Shown here in pieces: positions 18,884 to 19,572 of a DNA stretch of 19,572 bases. Source of the stretch: FEN-727 sp036508635 (GTDB lineage: Bacteria; Actinomycetota; Geothermincolia; Fen-727; Anoxymicrobiaceae); NCBI GenBank assembly GCA_036508635.1, contig DATCGY010000142.1:1-19572 (forward strand), in the 5' to 3' direction. The number at the start of each line of letters is the position of its first letter. Position 1 is the stretch's first letter. The notes below the pieces were generated by a model. The model had not been told where the DNA came from, made no database searches, and saw nothing but the letters and a program-made list of their open reading frames with translations. The position numbers and the translations under genes are program-made.

Positions 18884-19572
18884 CTATTGTTTGGGTCGCA
18901 ACCTGGCGCGGGATGACGATATGACTCTGCCAAATGTCCAGCGGAATCCGTTACGGCCAAGGTAAAAGAGAAACCGGTGAAAACCCCCGTGGGGAGGTGC
19001 TGCTTCAGCCCTGACCCGGGCAAGCTCTTCAGCTGAGCTGTTCACCGCGGCCCTTGTTGCTTCGAGCTCTCGCTCGAGCTCCCGAACCAGCTCACCCGAG
19101 GCGAGCAGCGCCTGCTGTTTGTCGTCAAGCGCTATTTCCACCCTCCTCGCGTAGGCCGCGGCTTCCTCGAGTTCGGTGCCCCTGGCATCGTGTTCTTCCT
19201 TGAGCTCCCCCACGTACAACTCGAGCTGGCGGTACTGCTCCCTGAGCTCCTCGATCCTGTTGTAACCGTACGATTCGTCGCGGTAGCCGCGATTCATTGG
19301 CAGCATATGTCCCCACTTGGACCTGAATCTTTCCCGTGCGCGCTCGTAGTACTCGGCGTCGTCTCCGCCTATCGCATCGAGGTAGGTACCGGAATCCCGA
19401 GTTGAACGGCCTTTTTCTTCGGCGACATGATCGAGCTCGACCGCCGCCGTGTAGACGAGGTATCCAGCTTCGACATATTGAAGCGAAAGATCGACGTCGT
19501 AGTAATGCATCAGGCCGTAGCCTTCGTCGAGTCTGAATCCCAGGTTCCTCATCACCCAACCCAGGCCGTCAA
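18884..19572 (-). CDS. Family 2-type glycosyltransferase C-terminal part with coiled-coil tail (partial)
   Basis: The minus strand is open from the right edge to a stop at 18884. The visible ~229 residues begin DGLGWVMRNLGFRLDEGYG, then MHYYDVDLSLQYVEAGY. This matches the acceptor-side end of GT2 enzymes (G.fDE.....ED.DL..R....GY), with Tyr-Asp in place of the common Glu-Asp. ELDHVAEEKG and KWGHMLP follow. From about residue 105 a long Glu/Arg/Leu-rich coiled coil extends for about 80 residues, ending in a short basic tail (GFRWTFGRVISSSRARLRP). The GTG at 19555 is internal, because homology continues past it. GT2 enzymes add sugars to cell-surface glycans or lipids; donor and acceptor cannot be told. 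It is convergent with the truncated FAD gene. Confidence 0.75.
   Translation of the reverse strand, partial: DGLGWVMRNLGFRLDEGYGLMHYYDVDLSLQYVEAGYLVYTAAVELDHVAEEKGRSTRDSGTYLDAIGGDDAEYYERARERFRSKWGHMLPMNRGYRDESYGYNRIEELREQYRQLELYVGELKEEHDARGTELEEAAAYARRVEIALDDKQQALLASGELVRELERELEATRAAVNSSAEELARVRAEAAPPHGGFHRFLFYLGRNGFRWTFGRVISSSRARLRPKQ

Noticed and set aside
1..19572. CRISPR arrays, insertion sequences, integrases, rRNA and tRNA genes
   Set aside because: No regularly spaced repeats, transposase or recombinase motifs, or RNA-gene signatures were found on either strand.

Overview
The window is a GC-rich bacterial segment (I judge about 60% G+C by eye) with frequent GTG and TTG starts and strong AGGAGG-type ribosome binding sites. 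Its enzymes (2-hydroxyacyl-CoA dehydratase pair, UroD/MtaA-fold protein, radical SAM protein, receiver-first PAS kinases, CruF-like membrane protein) suit an anaerobic, deep-branching lineage. A Geothermincolia-like actinobacterium is my best guess, but this is an inference from gene style only and no rRNA or tRNA is present to confirm it.

Layout. 1-131 (-) is the start of a lipoprotein gene running off the left edge. 209-442 (-) is a decayed gcvH end. 779-2617 (+) and 5633-8356 (+) are two paralogous hybrid kinases that begin with a receiver domain; they flank a radical SAM gene (2855-4201) and a UroD/MtaA-like gene (about 4269-5450), the latter closed by a good rho-independent terminator. 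8411-8587 is an orphan PAS fragment read in frame into a cysteine-rich four-helix membrane protein (8588-9109). A strongly structured leader (9118-9240) precedes two overlapping 2-hydroxyacyl-CoA dehydratase-family genes (9271-11648). 11684-12042 (-) is a GH17 glucanase gene with an internal deletion. 12253-13917 (-) is a CocE/X-Pro-type hydrolase, followed by a divergent nitroreductase (14089-14649).

The most coherent unit is 14899-18572: a promoter whose -35/-10 spacer holds a perfect 16-bp palindrome, then four tightly packed genes: an SDR, a CruF/DUF422-like membrane protein, an FAD/NAD-binding oxidoreductase and a TetR regulator. It looks like a self-regulated operon for modifying a lipophilic, probably isoprenoid, compound. 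A second diverged copy of the FAD gene follows but stops abruptly at about 18830 in a small palindrome-rich stretch. Beyond it a convergent glycosyltransferase gene with a coiled-coil tail (18884-19572, -) runs off the right edge.

The window also has signs of decay and rearrangement: three or four broken genes, a 38-bp dispersed repeat in two intergenic gaps, and three CTCGAG-centred palindromes, one of them inside the N-terminal extension of a dehydratase subunit.
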